Shown here: positions 1-8,886 of the stretch, one piece after another
Layout: every line of letters starts with the position of its first letter
Position numbering within the stretch: the stretch's first letter is position 1
Notes under the pieces: generated by a model
What the model saw: the letters and a program-made list of their open reading frames with translations, nothing else
What the model was told of the DNA's origin: nothing
Database searches by the model: none
Source: an uncultured Odoribacter sp.
GTDB taxonomy: Bacteria > Bacteroidota > Bacteroidia > Bacteroidales > Marinifilaceae
NCBI GenBank assembly: GCA_947176455.1
Contig: CAMWQQ010000032.1
Span: forward strand, 1-11,774
Direction of reading: 5' to 3'
Length of the DNA: 11,774 nucleotides
Made by a program: the position numbers and the translations under genes

Positions 1-1513
1 AAAACAATGGAAGATGACAGCCCGCATGGCTCTGGAAGTATTGAATAGCAATGCACTTAGTCGTTTTATTTTCGAAGGCTCCGAATGGGAACAACAGGCG
101 AATTTCGGTCTTGATTTAGTCAATAGTGCACATTCTCCTTATTTGTATTTATATCGTAGGGGTGCCTTGACGGGTACGTTGGATGGAGGAAATGTATTCG
201 ATCTGCCTAATTACGTTTCGCCTTGTGAGCCTTTCGACATGGAAATCAGTTGTGTCGATGGTTTTATATGGGCAAAAATTGGAGAAAAAGTATTGTATGG
301 CTTTATTGCGGAGACAATGCCGGAACATGTCTTCCCGTTGATGTTCTATCCCTGGAAAGGAGCCGTGCGTTTTTATGACCTGAGCATCGAAGGAGATTAT
401 GTCCTGCCGGAAGCGGTGGCGGTGCAACGGGAACAGGGCTATGTGAATATCCAGGCGCCGGCTTTGGCATCGGCGGGAGGAACGACCCTGCTGTTTGCGG
501 AAGGACGGCACGAGGTGACGGCACAGACGGCATCGCTGACTTCCGTTCGGTCGAATGCCACGGATATCATTCTGAGACGTTCTTCGGACAATGGACGGAC
601 GTGGGGGGAATGGATCGTGTTGAAAGGCGGTGACGGCGAAGTTTATCTGCGTCCCGAAGTGGTGAATGCGGGAGACAAGCTCTATCTGTTTTATACGGTG
701 GATGTCAACGGCAAACAGGACGGGGATTACCGGATAGAATACCTGGAATCTGAAAATGGCGGAGCCTCCTGGACGCAGGGCGAAGGAACCGTGGAGGCGA
801 GCGCGGACGGTTACGTGGTGTCAACTCTTTCCGGACATGGCATCCTGATGTCGGACGGAAAACTGGTGTTGCCTTTGCAATGCCGTTTCGGCAGTCGGGG
901 AACGGTTGCCGCCCTTTACTCTGACGATAACGGAGCCACTTGGAATATGGGTGACATGGTTGCCGGATTGCGCAATGAGGGAGCCGGAATCGTTGAAACA
1001 GAAGGCAAATTGGTGATGTATATCAGTCATTCGTCGTCGGCTGATTCCCGGAAAATGGCGGTCAGCGAGGACGGCGGAGCAACCTGGTCCGAACCCGAGG
1101 AGGCGACCATTCCGACCGGAAATGCCGGTTACCAGACCGGTGGAGCGACCGTTGCCGGAGCAGACGGTACCCTCTATCACTTCACTCCGGAAGGGGCGGA
1201 GAAAACGAGCCTGTTTTCAGGCAGTTCGTTGGTAGATGACCAGTCATTGGCAAAATCGATGAAAAGACTGTACCTCTATCAGCCGGCGATGAGTCTGTTC
1301 GGCAAGGGGCTGACCATGGCGGTGTCGCATGATGGCGGGACGGAATGGAGTAGCAAGGAACTGACCGGAATCCATTCCTACCAGGAATACCTTTTCCCCA
1401 CGGGAGCCATGGATGCCGTGATTTCTGGAAATATGGTGATTGTGGTGACCGAGGGCGGTGTGGCGGCTCCTTATGAAGGATTGCTGATTTACCGTGAATC
1501 GGTTGACGAATGA
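1..1513 (+). CDS. 5'-partial BNR/sialidase-fold surface protein with N-terminal lectin-like domain, probably not an active sialidase
   Basis: The reading frame is open to the left edge (in-frame codons from base 2), so the true start and any signal peptide lie outside the window; the ATG at 14 is probably internal. Residues below are numbered from that ATG. Residues 1-128 look like a concanavalin/LamG-type beta-sandwich. Residues 140-495 are a sialidase-like propeller with five Asp boxes, at 190-197 (SSDNGRTW), 246-253, 303-310, 351-358 and a degenerate one at 438-445. The stretch LLFAEGR at 159-165 matches the sialidase start, but the preceding FRIP-type motif reads IQAPAL, with Gln where the catalytic Arg normally sits. 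The 'MxxRN' Arg region reads MYISH, and the terminal Tyr motif is not recognisable. I infer a glycan-binding or otherwise non-sialidase role. The first ~330 nt are AT-richer than the rest. It is translationally coupled to the next gene by an ATGA overlap. Confidence 0.85.
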   Translation, partial: KQWKMTARMALEVLNSNALSRFIFEGSEWEQQANFGLDLVNSAHSPYLYLYRRGALTGTLDGGNVFDLPNYVSPCEPFDMEISCVDGFIWAKIGEKVLYGFIAETMPEHVFPLMFYPWKGAVRFYDLSIEGDYVLPEAVAVQREQGYVNIQAPALASAGGTTLLFAEGRHEVTAQTASLTSVRSNATDIILRRSSDNGRTWGEWIVLKGGDGEVYLRPEVVNAGDKLYLFYTVDVNGKQDGDYRIEYLESENGGASWTQGEGTVEASADGYVVSTLSGHGILMSDGKLVLPLQCRFGSRGTVAALYSDDNGATWNMGDMVAGLRNEGAGIVETEGKLVMYISHSSSADSRKMAVSEDGGATWSEPEEATIPTGNAGYQTGGATVAGADGTLYHFTPEGAEKTSLFSGSSLVDDQSLAKSMKRLYLYQPAMSLFGKGLTMAVSHDGGTEWSSKELTGIHSYQEYLFPTGAMDAVISGNMVIVVTEGGVAAPYEGLLIYRESVDE

Positions 1514-3126
1514 ATACAATGAAAACAGCAAGATATATGAACAAGTTTATCGGATTTTGGATAGGTTGCCTGTTTGCGGGGATGATGTGGGCTTGCGACG
1601 ACGAGACGACGGAGCAAGTGCCAGCGCTTTCCTTGGGCAGCAGTGCGTTTAAGACGCTGGAAAACATCACTCCTTTCCGGATACCCGTCTCGTTGTCCGT
1701 GCCGGCGACGCAACCGGTGACCGTGACCGGTTTCATTAAGTCGGAGAACGGAGCCAAGGAAGGGGTGGATTATCACTTCGTTGCTCGGGAAATCGTTATT
1801 CCGGAGGGAAAAAGCAACGGATATTTTGAAATGGACATTACAGATTATCCGGAATATCGTCCGGACCGGGAGTTCGAGTTCGAGGTGGTCGGTGTGAAAG
1901 GGGCGAAACTTGCCACTCCGGATGTTTGCCGGGTGACCATCATGAGCAACGAGGGGGAACCCGTGTTGGGATTTGCCAATACCTTGGCGACGGTCGGTGA
2001 GGAAATGCAGCAGTTGAGCGTGGAGGTGAAAACCGACCGGCTATGGAACGAGGAGGTATCCTTCCGGTTGCGGATTTTACCGGAGAAAAGTACGGCGGTC
2101 TACGGCGAGCATTATTCGGTGGATACGACACGGGGTTATGTCATTCCGGCGGGCGACACAGCAGTGACGATTCCGGTGACTATCGAGGATGACATCGAGT
2201 TGAACGGAGACCGTTATTTCGAGGTGGAGATTTATGAAAACCGGCATTCGGTGTTGTCGTCGGTGTACGCCACCATGAAAGTGACCATCCGGGACGATGA
2301 AGAACCGGTATATGTTTGTTTCGACCGGACGAGTGCATCGGCTATCGAAAGTGACGGTGGAGTGTGGTTGCCCGTCCGGGTGAAGGGTGCCTCCCGAGTG
2401 CCGGTAACCGTGACGCTGGAGGTTCGGGGCGGAACGGCTGAGGAAGGAACGGATTTTACCTTTGAACAGCGTGAACTGACCTTGCCGGTGGGAAAACTTC
2501 TGGATAGCGTGCGGATTGATTTCATAGACAATGAGGTGTATGACCTTGACCGGAACTTGTTGGTCGGATTTGCTTCGGTGGAAGGAGCTGTTTTGGATGC
2601 GCAGGATACGTTGGCGGAGGTGAAAATCATGAACGATGATTTCGAATTCGCACAATTGTATGAAGACCTGATGGGCGAATGGACATTGACGATACCCGCA
2701 GGAGCCAATTTGCCGAGTTCGGTTAGCGTGATAGTTTCCGGAGGGGACACGCCTGCCGAAGAGGATGAGAATTATCTGAAATATCTGGTGGTACGTTGCG
2801 ATAAGTTTGGGGAAAATAATTTTCCGGCAAAGTGGAGGCTTAGCTATGATGTTGAAACGGGAGCCATGGCGGTTGTTTTAGGTGAGGTGATAACTGAAAA
2901 AGTCAATTTTGGTGGTAGTTATGGGATGATAGATATAAAGTGGGTTAGACCTTGGAATTCAGATGCTGATCCGGATGATTTTACTCCTGTAAATATTTTC
3001 CCGTCCAAAGATTACAAGACATTGACATTTGATCCTCAGATGACTATCCGAGGGGCTGGATATTATGCGAATGGGGAAAGGGCTCTTTGGTGGTTGACCA
3101 TGTCGAAAGCGGTGATGAGCAGGTAA
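1510..3126 (+). CDS. Calx-beta repeat lipoprotein with a C-terminal domain shared with the last gene of the operon
   Basis: The 538-aa product has a lipoprotein signal peptide with Cys29 as the likely lipidated residue (MWAC, a weak lipobox), followed by DDE, an acidic patch typical of surface-exported lipoproteins in Bacteroidota. Three Calx-beta-like domains follow at about 45-148, 150-264 and 266-377. They are recognised by recurring EGxDY/F turns (EGVDYHF, GEHYSV, EGTDFTF), IPxG strands, and Asp-rich loops such as IEDDIELNGDRYFEVEI. Calx-beta folds bind Ca2+ in known families; binding here is inferred. Residues 383-538 form a separate C-terminal domain starting at LMGEW, with WRLSYDVETG further in. 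I cannot assign it a function; it may be lipocalin-like. The ATG at 1510 overlaps the upstream stop, but the ATGs at 1519 and 1537 would also give good signal peptides. G+C drops over the last ~300 nt. A surface stalk with a binding tip is the likely role. Confidence 0.85.
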   Translation: MNTMKTARYMNKFIGFWIGCLFAGMMWACDDETTEQVPALSLGSSAFKTLENITPFRIPVSLSVPATQPVTVTGFIKSENGAKEGVDYHFVAREIVIPEGKSNGYFEMDITDYPEYRPDREFEFEVVGVKGAKLATPDVCRVTIMSNEGEPVLGFANTLATVGEEMQQLSVEVKTDRLWNEEVSFRLRILPEKSTAVYGEHYSVDTTRGYVIPAGDTAVTIPVTIEDDIELNGDRYFEVEIYENRHSVLSSVYATMKVTIRDDEEPVYVCFDRTSASAIESDGGVWLPVRVKGASRVPVTVTLEVRGGTAEEGTDFTFEQRELTLPVGKLLDSVRIDFIDNEVYDLDRNLLVGFASVEGAVLDAQDTLAEVKIMNDDFEFAQLYEDLMGEWTLTIPAGANLPSSVSVIVSGGDTPAEEDENYLKYLVVRCDKFGENNFPAKWRLSYDVETGAMAVVLGEVITEKVNFGGSYGMIDIKWVRPWNSDADPDDFTPVNIFPSKDYKTLTFDPQMTIRGAGYYANGERALWWLTMSKAVMSR

Positions 3127-3147
3127 ACAATTAAATCATGGAATGAT

Positions 3148-5952
3148 ATGAAAAACTATATCTTATATACATTTCTGTTATTTACTCTCTTTGCCTGTCA
3201 GCAGGAAGAGATGATTCCGCAGACAGCACCGGAACAGGTGGGAGCGGAAACGGAGACGCCGGTATTGAAAGGGCATGTCCGGATTAAATTGAAAGCGGAT
3301 GCCGCACAGAGGGTGAACGTGAGGCGGACCCGCAGTGGCGTTTCCTCGGGCATTGCGGCATTGGACCTTGCCCATGTGGATTTGAGCGTTTATCGAATGG
3401 AGAGGGTGTTCCCGCCTGCCGGGAAGTTTGAGGCACGCCACAAGGAAGCCGGTTTGGATTTGTGGTATGACGTTTATTTTGACGAGAAAATTGCGACCCG
3501 CAGTGCCACACGGACTTTGAGCGGTGTGCCGGAAGTGGAATACGTGGAAGAAATTCCGGAAATCCATCTGTGCGATTACGAGGTGGTGCAGGAGCCGTTG
3601 GAACCGTTGGCATCCTTGATGCGCAGGGGAATGACGAGGGCAGACGAGCAGGAAGAGATGCCGTTTAACGACCCGCGATTGCCGGAAATGTGGCACTATC
3701 ACAATGCCGGAGAGGCGGTGAACGGATTGTCCGGCGCATTGGAGGGTGCGGACATCGGCGTGTTCGAGGCGTGGAAGATTGAAACCGGTTCGCCCGAGGT
3801 GATTGTGGCGGTGATGGACGGGGGTATTCAGTACAACCATCCCGATTTGGTGGCGAACATGTGGGTGAACGAGGCGGAATTGAACGGACAGGACGGAGTG
3901 GACGATGACAATAACGGTTATGTGGATGACATTTACGGTTGGAATTTTGTGACGGCAAGAAACGTGGCTGGACCGGGAGTGGATTCCATTCGGGGCAATG
4001 GTGCCATTACGCAATATGAACACGGAACGCATTGCGCTGGAACGATTTCCGCCGTGAACGGCAACGGCATCGGGATATCCGGAATTGCCGGAGGTTCCGG
4101 GAACGGAGACGGGGTGCGCCTGATGAGTTGCCAGATTTTTCACACGAATCCGGAAACGGGGGAAAGCGAGGGGACTACAGACCCCAACATGTACGTGTAT
4201 GCGGCGGACATGGGAGCCGTGATTTCTTCCAATTCCTGGACGGTTACGGGGGATTATGCGGAGTCGGCATTTATGTCTTCGGCGTTGCGTTCGGCAATTG
4301 ATTATTTTATCAAGTACGCTGGAACGGATGTTAGTACTCGACAACAAAACGGACCGATGAACGGCGGATTGGTGATTTTTGCCGCCGCTAACGAGAACAG
4401 TGATGCCAAAATGTGGCCGGCGGCTTATGAAAAAGTGCTGACGGTGGCGGCGATGAGCCATAACTTCAAGAAAGCTCCGTATTCCAATTACGGAGACTGG
4501 GTGAACATCACCGCTCCGGGAGGAGACATTACTTACGGAGAAAATTATGCGATATTGAGTACCTCTATCAATAGCCGATATTCTTGGTTGCAGGGTACTT
4601 CCATGGCTTGTCCCCACATGTCGGGATGCGCGGCTTTGGTGTTGTCCAAGTTTCAGGGCATGGGATATACTCCGGATGAGTTGCGGGAACGCCTGGTGAA
4701 CGCAACCCACGACATCGACCCTTACAATCAGAAGTTCAATGGATTAATGGGCGTCGGCTATATTGATGTCGGTTTGGCATTGACACCGCCTTCGCTGGAA
4801 GCTCCGGATACGTCTCATTTGAGATTGATAGACGCTTATGACGATTGGGCGATTGTGGAATGGGAGGTGAAAGCCGCTTCCGACGGTCCGATGAGCAACT
4901 ATGTCATCCGCTGGAGCACATCGCCCTTGCAGCCGGAAACACCGGTTGCCGTCGTGGAGACCAAGACGGTCAATGTCCGTTATGTGCCGGCGGGAACCAT
5001 GTTGCGGGACACCATCAAGGGGTTGACTCTGGGACAGACTTATTATTTCACGGTCAATGCGCACGACCGTTGGGGAGGCGTAAGCGACGATGCCCCGCAG
5101 GTGAGTGCGGTGGTGAATAAAAATCTGCCACCGGTGCTGTCGCCGGACTGGCAAGGTTCCGTTGTCTTGAATGAAGGGACGGAACGGATAGTCCGTATTC
5201 GGGTGGATGAACCCGAGAAGCAACGGATTGCCTGTATCATGTCGCCTGCACTGGATTGGGTGGAGGTGGAGAATGTCGGGGATACCCTCCTGACTTTCCG
5301 CATCAAGCCCGATTATTCCGTTGCGGGCAGTTATGGCTTGCAATTAAAAGTGAGCGACCAGTATGGGAAATCTGCCGAGATGGCGTTGCCGGTGGAGGTC
5401 TTGTACAAGGAAGTGGCGCCACGGCAAATCCAATCCTTGCCGGATATGCGTTTGGTGGGTGTAGGAAGGCGAACCACCCTCAGGCTGACGGATTATTTTG
5501 TGGATTTGAAAGGTAGGGCTTTGATGTACGAGGTGGAGAACACGGCAAAAAATGTGATCAGCGTGCAGCGCAACGGAGATATGCTGACGGTGGAGGCGAG
5601 AATGCCGGGACATGCGGAAGTCATGGTTCGGGCAAAGAACGAAGCCGGATTGACGGTGAGCCAGCGTTTCAGCGTGGAGGTGGTTGCCAGTGAGGAAAGT
5701 AGACCGGAAGATGCCCTGAGCATCTATCCCAATGTGGTAAAAACCGGTCTGACCGTGACCTTACACCCCTCGGCGCGCGGAGAAGTGAGCCTGATGCTTT
5801 ACAATGCGGCGGGACGATTGATGAAACTGGAGAAAGTGATGGTCGGAGCCACCGGCTACCAGTTGGACATGAGCGACATGCAGGCAGGAACGTATGTGTT
5901 GGTCGTGGAGGGTGTCGCCGGTTCGTGGAAGAAAAACATTATTAAGATTTAA
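3148..5952 (+). CDS. S8 (subtilisin-like) serine protease with lipobox and T9SS type A sorting domain
   Basis: The product is 934 aa. The signal peptide ends in the lipobox LFAC (Cys17), followed by QQEE. Residues 40-145 resemble the propeptide of Bacteroidota subtilases. The catalytic domain (~178-545) carries the full triad: Asp224 (VMDGG), His292 (EHGTHCAG) and Ser485 (GTSMACPH). The oxyanion Asn is probably Asn415 (AAANEN). An Asp-rich insert at 249-261 (GVDDDNNGYVDD) looks like the calcium loop common in these enzymes. A fibronectin type III-like domain (~551-656) and two cadherin/Ig-like beta-sandwiches (~660-752 and 756-846) follow. Residues 857-934 form a T9SS sorting domain: LSIYPNVV at its start, LYNAAGRLMK, then AGTYVLVV and a KKNIIKI tail. 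It should therefore be exported through T9SS as an active endopeptidase at the cell surface. A lipobox and a sorting domain in one protein is unusual. Its substrate is unknown. The PorV-like gene begins 2 nt after its stop. Confidence 0.93.
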   Translation: MKNYILYTFLLFTLFACQQEEMIPQTAPEQVGAETETPVLKGHVRIKLKADAAQRVNVRRTRSGVSSGIAALDLAHVDLSVYRMERVFPPAGKFEARHKEAGLDLWYDVYFDEKIATRSATRTLSGVPEVEYVEEIPEIHLCDYEVVQEPLEPLASLMRRGMTRADEQEEMPFNDPRLPEMWHYHNAGEAVNGLSGALEGADIGVFEAWKIETGSPEVIVAVMDGGIQYNHPDLVANMWVNEAELNGQDGVDDDNNGYVDDIYGWNFVTARNVAGPGVDSIRGNGAITQYEHGTHCAGTISAVNGNGIGISGIAGGSGNGDGVRLMSCQIFHTNPETGESEGTTDPNMYVYAADMGAVISSNSWTVTGDYAESAFMSSALRSAIDYFIKYAGTDVSTRQQNGPMNGGLVIFAAANENSDAKMWPAAYEKVLTVAAMSHNFKKAPYSNYGDWVNITAPGGDITYGENYAILSTSINSRYSWLQGTSMACPHMSGCAALVLSKFQGMGYTPDELRERLVNATHDIDPYNQKFNGLMGVGYIDVGLALTPPSLEAPDTSHLRLIDAYDDWAIVEWEVKAASDGPMSNYVIRWSTSPLQPETPVAVVETKTVNVRYVPAGTMLRDTIKGLTLGQTYYFTVNAHDRWGGVSDDAPQVSAVVNKNLPPVLSPDWQGSVVLNEGTERIVRIRVDEPEKQRIACIMSPALDWVEVENVGDTLLTFRIKPDYSVAGSYGLQLKVSDQYGKSAEMALPVEVLYKEVAPRQIQSLPDMRLVGVGRRTTLRLTDYFVDLKGRALMYEVENTAKNVISVQRNGDMLTVEARMPGHAEVMVRAKNEAGLTVSQRFSVEVVASEESRPEDALSIYPNVVKTGLTVTLHPSARGEVSLMLYNAAGRLMKLEKVMVGATGYQLDMSDMQAGTYVLVVEGVAGSWKKNIIKI

Positions 5953-5954
5953 AT

Positions 5955-6938
5955 ATGTACGGGATGAATTGGAAAATAATACTCGTTTCCCTGTTCGGAA
6001 TATTGTTTGTGGCTGGAAATTCACAAGGACAGAGTGTGGCTTTTCTGGAGGTGGCTCCGGATGCCCGGTCCGCGGCTTTGGGTGAAACGGGAACCGCGCT
6101 TTCACCGGATGCCTGGTCCGTTTACTGGAACGTTGCCAAGGCGGTTGTGGCGGAATCCAAGGCGGAAATCGCTTACAGTTACACTCCCTGGATGAGGGAT
6201 TTTCTTTCCGGAAGTCGGTTTCACCGCCTGGGCGGATTCTGGCGACTTTCCGACAAGGAGGTCGTTGTTGCCGGGTTCCGGCATTTTGCCAATGGGGAAT
6301 TTGATTTGGTGGATGAGGACGGATTGGACAATGGCAAGGTCAGACCTGATGAATATGCGTTGGAGGCAGGATATGCCCGGAGCTTGTTGAAAGGTTTCTC
6401 GGCAGGAGCCACCATTCGCTACATCCGTTCGGACCTGGGTGCCATTCGGGGCGTGGACCCGGCGAATGCCGTGGCGTTCGATTTGGGAACCTATTACCGG
6501 AAAGAGGTGACCCTGTGGCATCGGAAATCGCTGGTGGCTGCGGGATTGACCTTTGCCGACCTGGGGTCGCGCATCAAGTATGCCGATTCGAAATACGCGC
6601 TTCCCGCCCGGTTGTCTGTCGGTGCGTCTTTGGAGTTGCCGGTGGCGGAGCATCACGTGCTGACCTGTGCGGCAAATGTCGCCTGGCGGGTGGTTCCTTC
6701 GGACAGCCGGACTTGCAACGGCGGTGTCGGGGTGGAATACGGGCTTTACGGCATCGGCTTTTTCCGGGCGGGTTACCGTTGGAACGACATGGAGAAGAGT
6801 ACCGGAGGAGATTATGTCAGCCTCGGCTTGGGCGTGAAATACTGGCATCTGTTTGCCGATGTCGCCTGGCGGTTGGCAACCGAAAATTATGACGCATTGG
6901 ACAAGACGTTTACGTTTTCCGTGGGCGTTAGTTTTTAA
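5955..6938 (+). CDS. PorV/PorQ-family outer-membrane beta-barrel protein (T9SS shuttle paralogue)
   Basis: The 327-aa protein has a Sec signal peptide (hydrophobic residues ~6-20, likely cleavage after SQGQ) and no lipobox Cys. The mature N-terminus has the PorV signature: FLEVAPDARSAALGE, then SPDAWSVYWN and SYTPWMRDF at about residues 75-83. PorV proteins normally read roughly PDARxxxMG, SPDxxSMYWNPAK and SYTPWLR. The rest alternates aromatic and polar residues as in a beta-barrel and ends in VGVSF, a C-terminal aromatic fit for outer-membrane insertion. In characterised T9SSs, PorV binds the C-terminal sorting domain of cargo and carries it from the translocon to the attachment machinery. 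Here it directly follows a gene encoding such a cargo, so I infer a dedicated or specialised shuttle. It is shorter than canonical PorV (about 390 aa), and no other T9SS gene is in the window. The ATG at 5964 is an alternative start. An FadL-like transporter is less likely given the N-terminal motifs. Confidence 0.88.
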   Translation: MYGMNWKIILVSLFGILFVAGNSQGQSVAFLEVAPDARSAALGETGTALSPDAWSVYWNVAKAVVAESKAEIAYSYTPWMRDFLSGSRFHRLGGFWRLSDKEVVVAGFRHFANGEFDLVDEDGLDNGKVRPDEYALEAGYARSLLKGFSAGATIRYIRSDLGAIRGVDPANAVAFDLGTYYRKEVTLWHRKSLVAAGLTFADLGSRIKYADSKYALPARLSVGASLELPVAEHHVLTCAANVAWRVVPSDSRTCNGGVGVEYGLYGIGFFRAGYRWNDMEKSTGGDYVSLGLGVKYWHLFADVAWRLATENYDALDKTFTFSVGVSF

Positions 6939-6946
6939 CCTTAAAA

Positions 6947-8851
6947 ATGAAAGCGATGAGGTATATCAGTTTATTTATCGGAGCCGTTTTGGCGCTTTCC
7001 GCTTGTCAGGAGGTGAAATTTGCCGGGTATGGAAACGGGACGCTGACCGCCGGTTTCCGGGATACCTTGGTGACGGTATTTGAAAATACGGGCACCAATC
7101 GGCTTGTCATAGATTTTTCGCAGAAACTCGTCCGGGAAACGAAGGTGACGGTTGCCGTGGTGGCGGAGGAGAATATGCAGGAGGGCAAGGATTATTTGCT
7201 TCCGTTCAAGGAATTTTCGGTGGCTGCCGGAGCACAAAGCGTGGAGGTGGAGTACGGATTGGTGGATGACAACAAGACCAACGATTCTCGCAGTTTTACG
7301 TTAAGGTTGGTTTCTTTGAACGGTGGGGCTGTCGATGAAGGGCATGCCGATGTCCGGGTGAAAGTCCTGGACGATGAAAGCGACGTCGCTGTCGGATTTG
7401 AGACGACCGTCATGACCGTGTCGGAACGGGAATCCGGAACGCCGGTGGGGGAATCCTATCGTTGCGAGATACCGGTAAAGGTGTATGGAACGTTGCATAA
7501 GCCCTTGCAGTTTGAGGTGGTGGCATTGCCTTCGGAAGGTCCGGATGCGGCTGTCGAAGACGAGCATTTCCGGTTGTTGCAAACCATATTTGTGGTGGAG
7601 AATGCGGAGGCAAGCATTTCTGTACCCGTAGAAATTCTGGATGACGACAAGGTGAATGCCGACCGGCTTTTTACGTTGGATATCGTGGAAGTGACCGGTG
7701 GAGAAACATACACCCACCAAAAACGCTGTATCGTGACCGTCAAGAATGACGATTTGGGTATTTATTTCGGAAAAGCCTCTGTGGAAGCGGAGGAACGTGC
7801 CGGAAAAGTGAAGGTTCCGGTGAAATTGACCCAGGCATCGGAACAACCAGTGACGTTTGTAGTGGAATGTTCCGGTACCGCCGTCGAGGGGACGGATTAT
7901 AGCCTGGAAAAAAGCTGGACCATAGAAGCCGGACAGGATAGCATCGAGTTGGAAGTGGAGTTGTTGCATGCGTCTGGGGTGCAGGACGACCGGGTGTTGA
8001 CATTGGCATTTGCAGGGCTTGGGGAAGATTTACAGGTTTTTGAAAAACAGCCTGCCTGTGACGTGACGATTTGGGATGTGGATACCCAAGTGGAATTTAA
8101 ATATGACGTATTGGGAATGAGAGGTACGCGAGGGAATCTTATGGTTCCCGTTGTGTTGGCGACTCCGTTGGCTCATGATGTTTCTTTGTCTCTGAACTCC
8201 GAATTTCCGGAAGGTGTGGAAGCCATCGTGAAGAACGCATCGGTGACGATTCCTGCCGGAGAGACTTCGGCTGTTTTTGAAGTACAGGTAACCAAAATGA
8301 TGGTGGAGCGTTTTACGATGAGCATTCATCCGGACGTAAAAGGAGCTTCAGCCTCAGAGAACCCGGAGCTGGTCAGCCAGTTCGGCGAAATCGAGGAGCC
8401 TTGGACATTGACGATTGCCGAATATTCTTCTCAGGCAACAAACGAACCTGAACCGAATGGATATGCCACTGCGGCTGTGGACGGAGATCCGGCGACTTAC
8501 TGGCATAGTAGTTGGAGTCCTGCGACGGAATTGCCTCAATACATTGTCGTGCAGGTTCCGGACAATATCCGGGTCGGAGGTGTGGAAGTGATCCGGCGAC
8601 TTGCGACTACTAATAGTGATAGCAAAAAGGCTGAAATTTCGTTGAGCAAGGATCGGAAGAACTGGGATTTTCAAGGTACTTTGGAATGGGACGAACCCAA
8701 AAGTTCGGATGTGTCGGAGCATACGCGCTCTATGGATTTTAATCATCTGCAAAAAGGTGGATACATCAAGATTAACGTTACGGAAACTCGTAATAGTACC
8801 CGTTCTTTTGGTCAAATTGCTGAGGTGATTATTTACGGATATGCCGAATAA
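6947..8851 (+). CDS. Calx-beta repeat lipoprotein with C-terminal F5/8 type C (discoidin) domain
   Basis: The product is 634 aa with lipobox LSAC (Cys20). Three Calx-beta-like domains sit at about 32-142, 144-267 and 269-376, each with an Asp-rich loop (VDDNKTNDSRSF, ILDDDKVNADRLF, and a weaker GVQDDRVLTL) and an EGxDY-type turn (QEGKDY, EDEHF, EGTDY). A fourth sandwich at ~380-460 contains ASVTIPAGETSAVF, resembling the N-terminal sandwich of BT_3987-type proteins. Residues ~488-634 form an F5/8 type C domain, shown by AAVDGDPATYWHSSW and QYIVVQVPDNIRVGGVEV and by a final strand, FGQIAEVIIYG. Such domains commonly bind glycans. The gene starts 8 nt after the PorV-like stop, so it is almost certainly cotranscribed. 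The F5/8 portion is AT-richer than the Calx-beta part. The ATG at 6956 (MRYISLF) is an alternative start. A surface-exposed, glycan-binding stalk protein is the likely role. Confidence 0.88.
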   Translation: MKAMRYISLFIGAVLALSACQEVKFAGYGNGTLTAGFRDTLVTVFENTGTNRLVIDFSQKLVRETKVTVAVVAEENMQEGKDYLLPFKEFSVAAGAQSVEVEYGLVDDNKTNDSRSFTLRLVSLNGGAVDEGHADVRVKVLDDESDVAVGFETTVMTVSERESGTPVGESYRCEIPVKVYGTLHKPLQFEVVALPSEGPDAAVEDEHFRLLQTIFVVENAEASISVPVEILDDDKVNADRLFTLDIVEVTGGETYTHQKRCIVTVKNDDLGIYFGKASVEAEERAGKVKVPVKLTQASEQPVTFVVECSGTAVEGTDYSLEKSWTIEAGQDSIELEVELLHASGVQDDRVLTLAFAGLGEDLQVFEKQPACDVTIWDVDTQVEFKYDVLGMRGTRGNLMVPVVLATPLAHDVSLSLNSEFPEGVEAIVKNASVTIPAGETSAVFEVQVTKMMVERFTMSIHPDVKGASASENPELVSQFGEIEEPWTLTIAEYSSQATNEPEPNGYATAAVDGDPATYWHSSWSPATELPQYIVVQVPDNIRVGGVEVIRRLATTNSDSKKAEISLSKDRKNWDFQGTLEWDEPKSSDVSEHTRSMDFNHLQKGGYIKINVTETRNSTRSFGQIAEVIIYGYAE

Positions 8852-8886
8852 AGTTTGTCAAAATTATTTACTAAATACTGAATACG

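Noticed and set aside
14..16. ATG at 14 as the true start of the first gene
   Set aside because: The frame stays open to the window edge, and there is no signal peptide after this ATG although the protein is of a surface type. A start outside the window is more likely.
3178..4710. Long antisense open frame (510 codons) opposite the S8 protease
   Set aside because: It lies wholly within a gene with an intact catalytic triad. The translation is rich in His, Arg and Ser with no domain or signal, typical of the antisense frame of GC-rich coding sequence.
8852..8886. Internal promoter in the 35-nt gap before the last lipoprotein
   Set aside because: A TTTG is present at 8854, but no TAnnTTTG element follows at the right distance.
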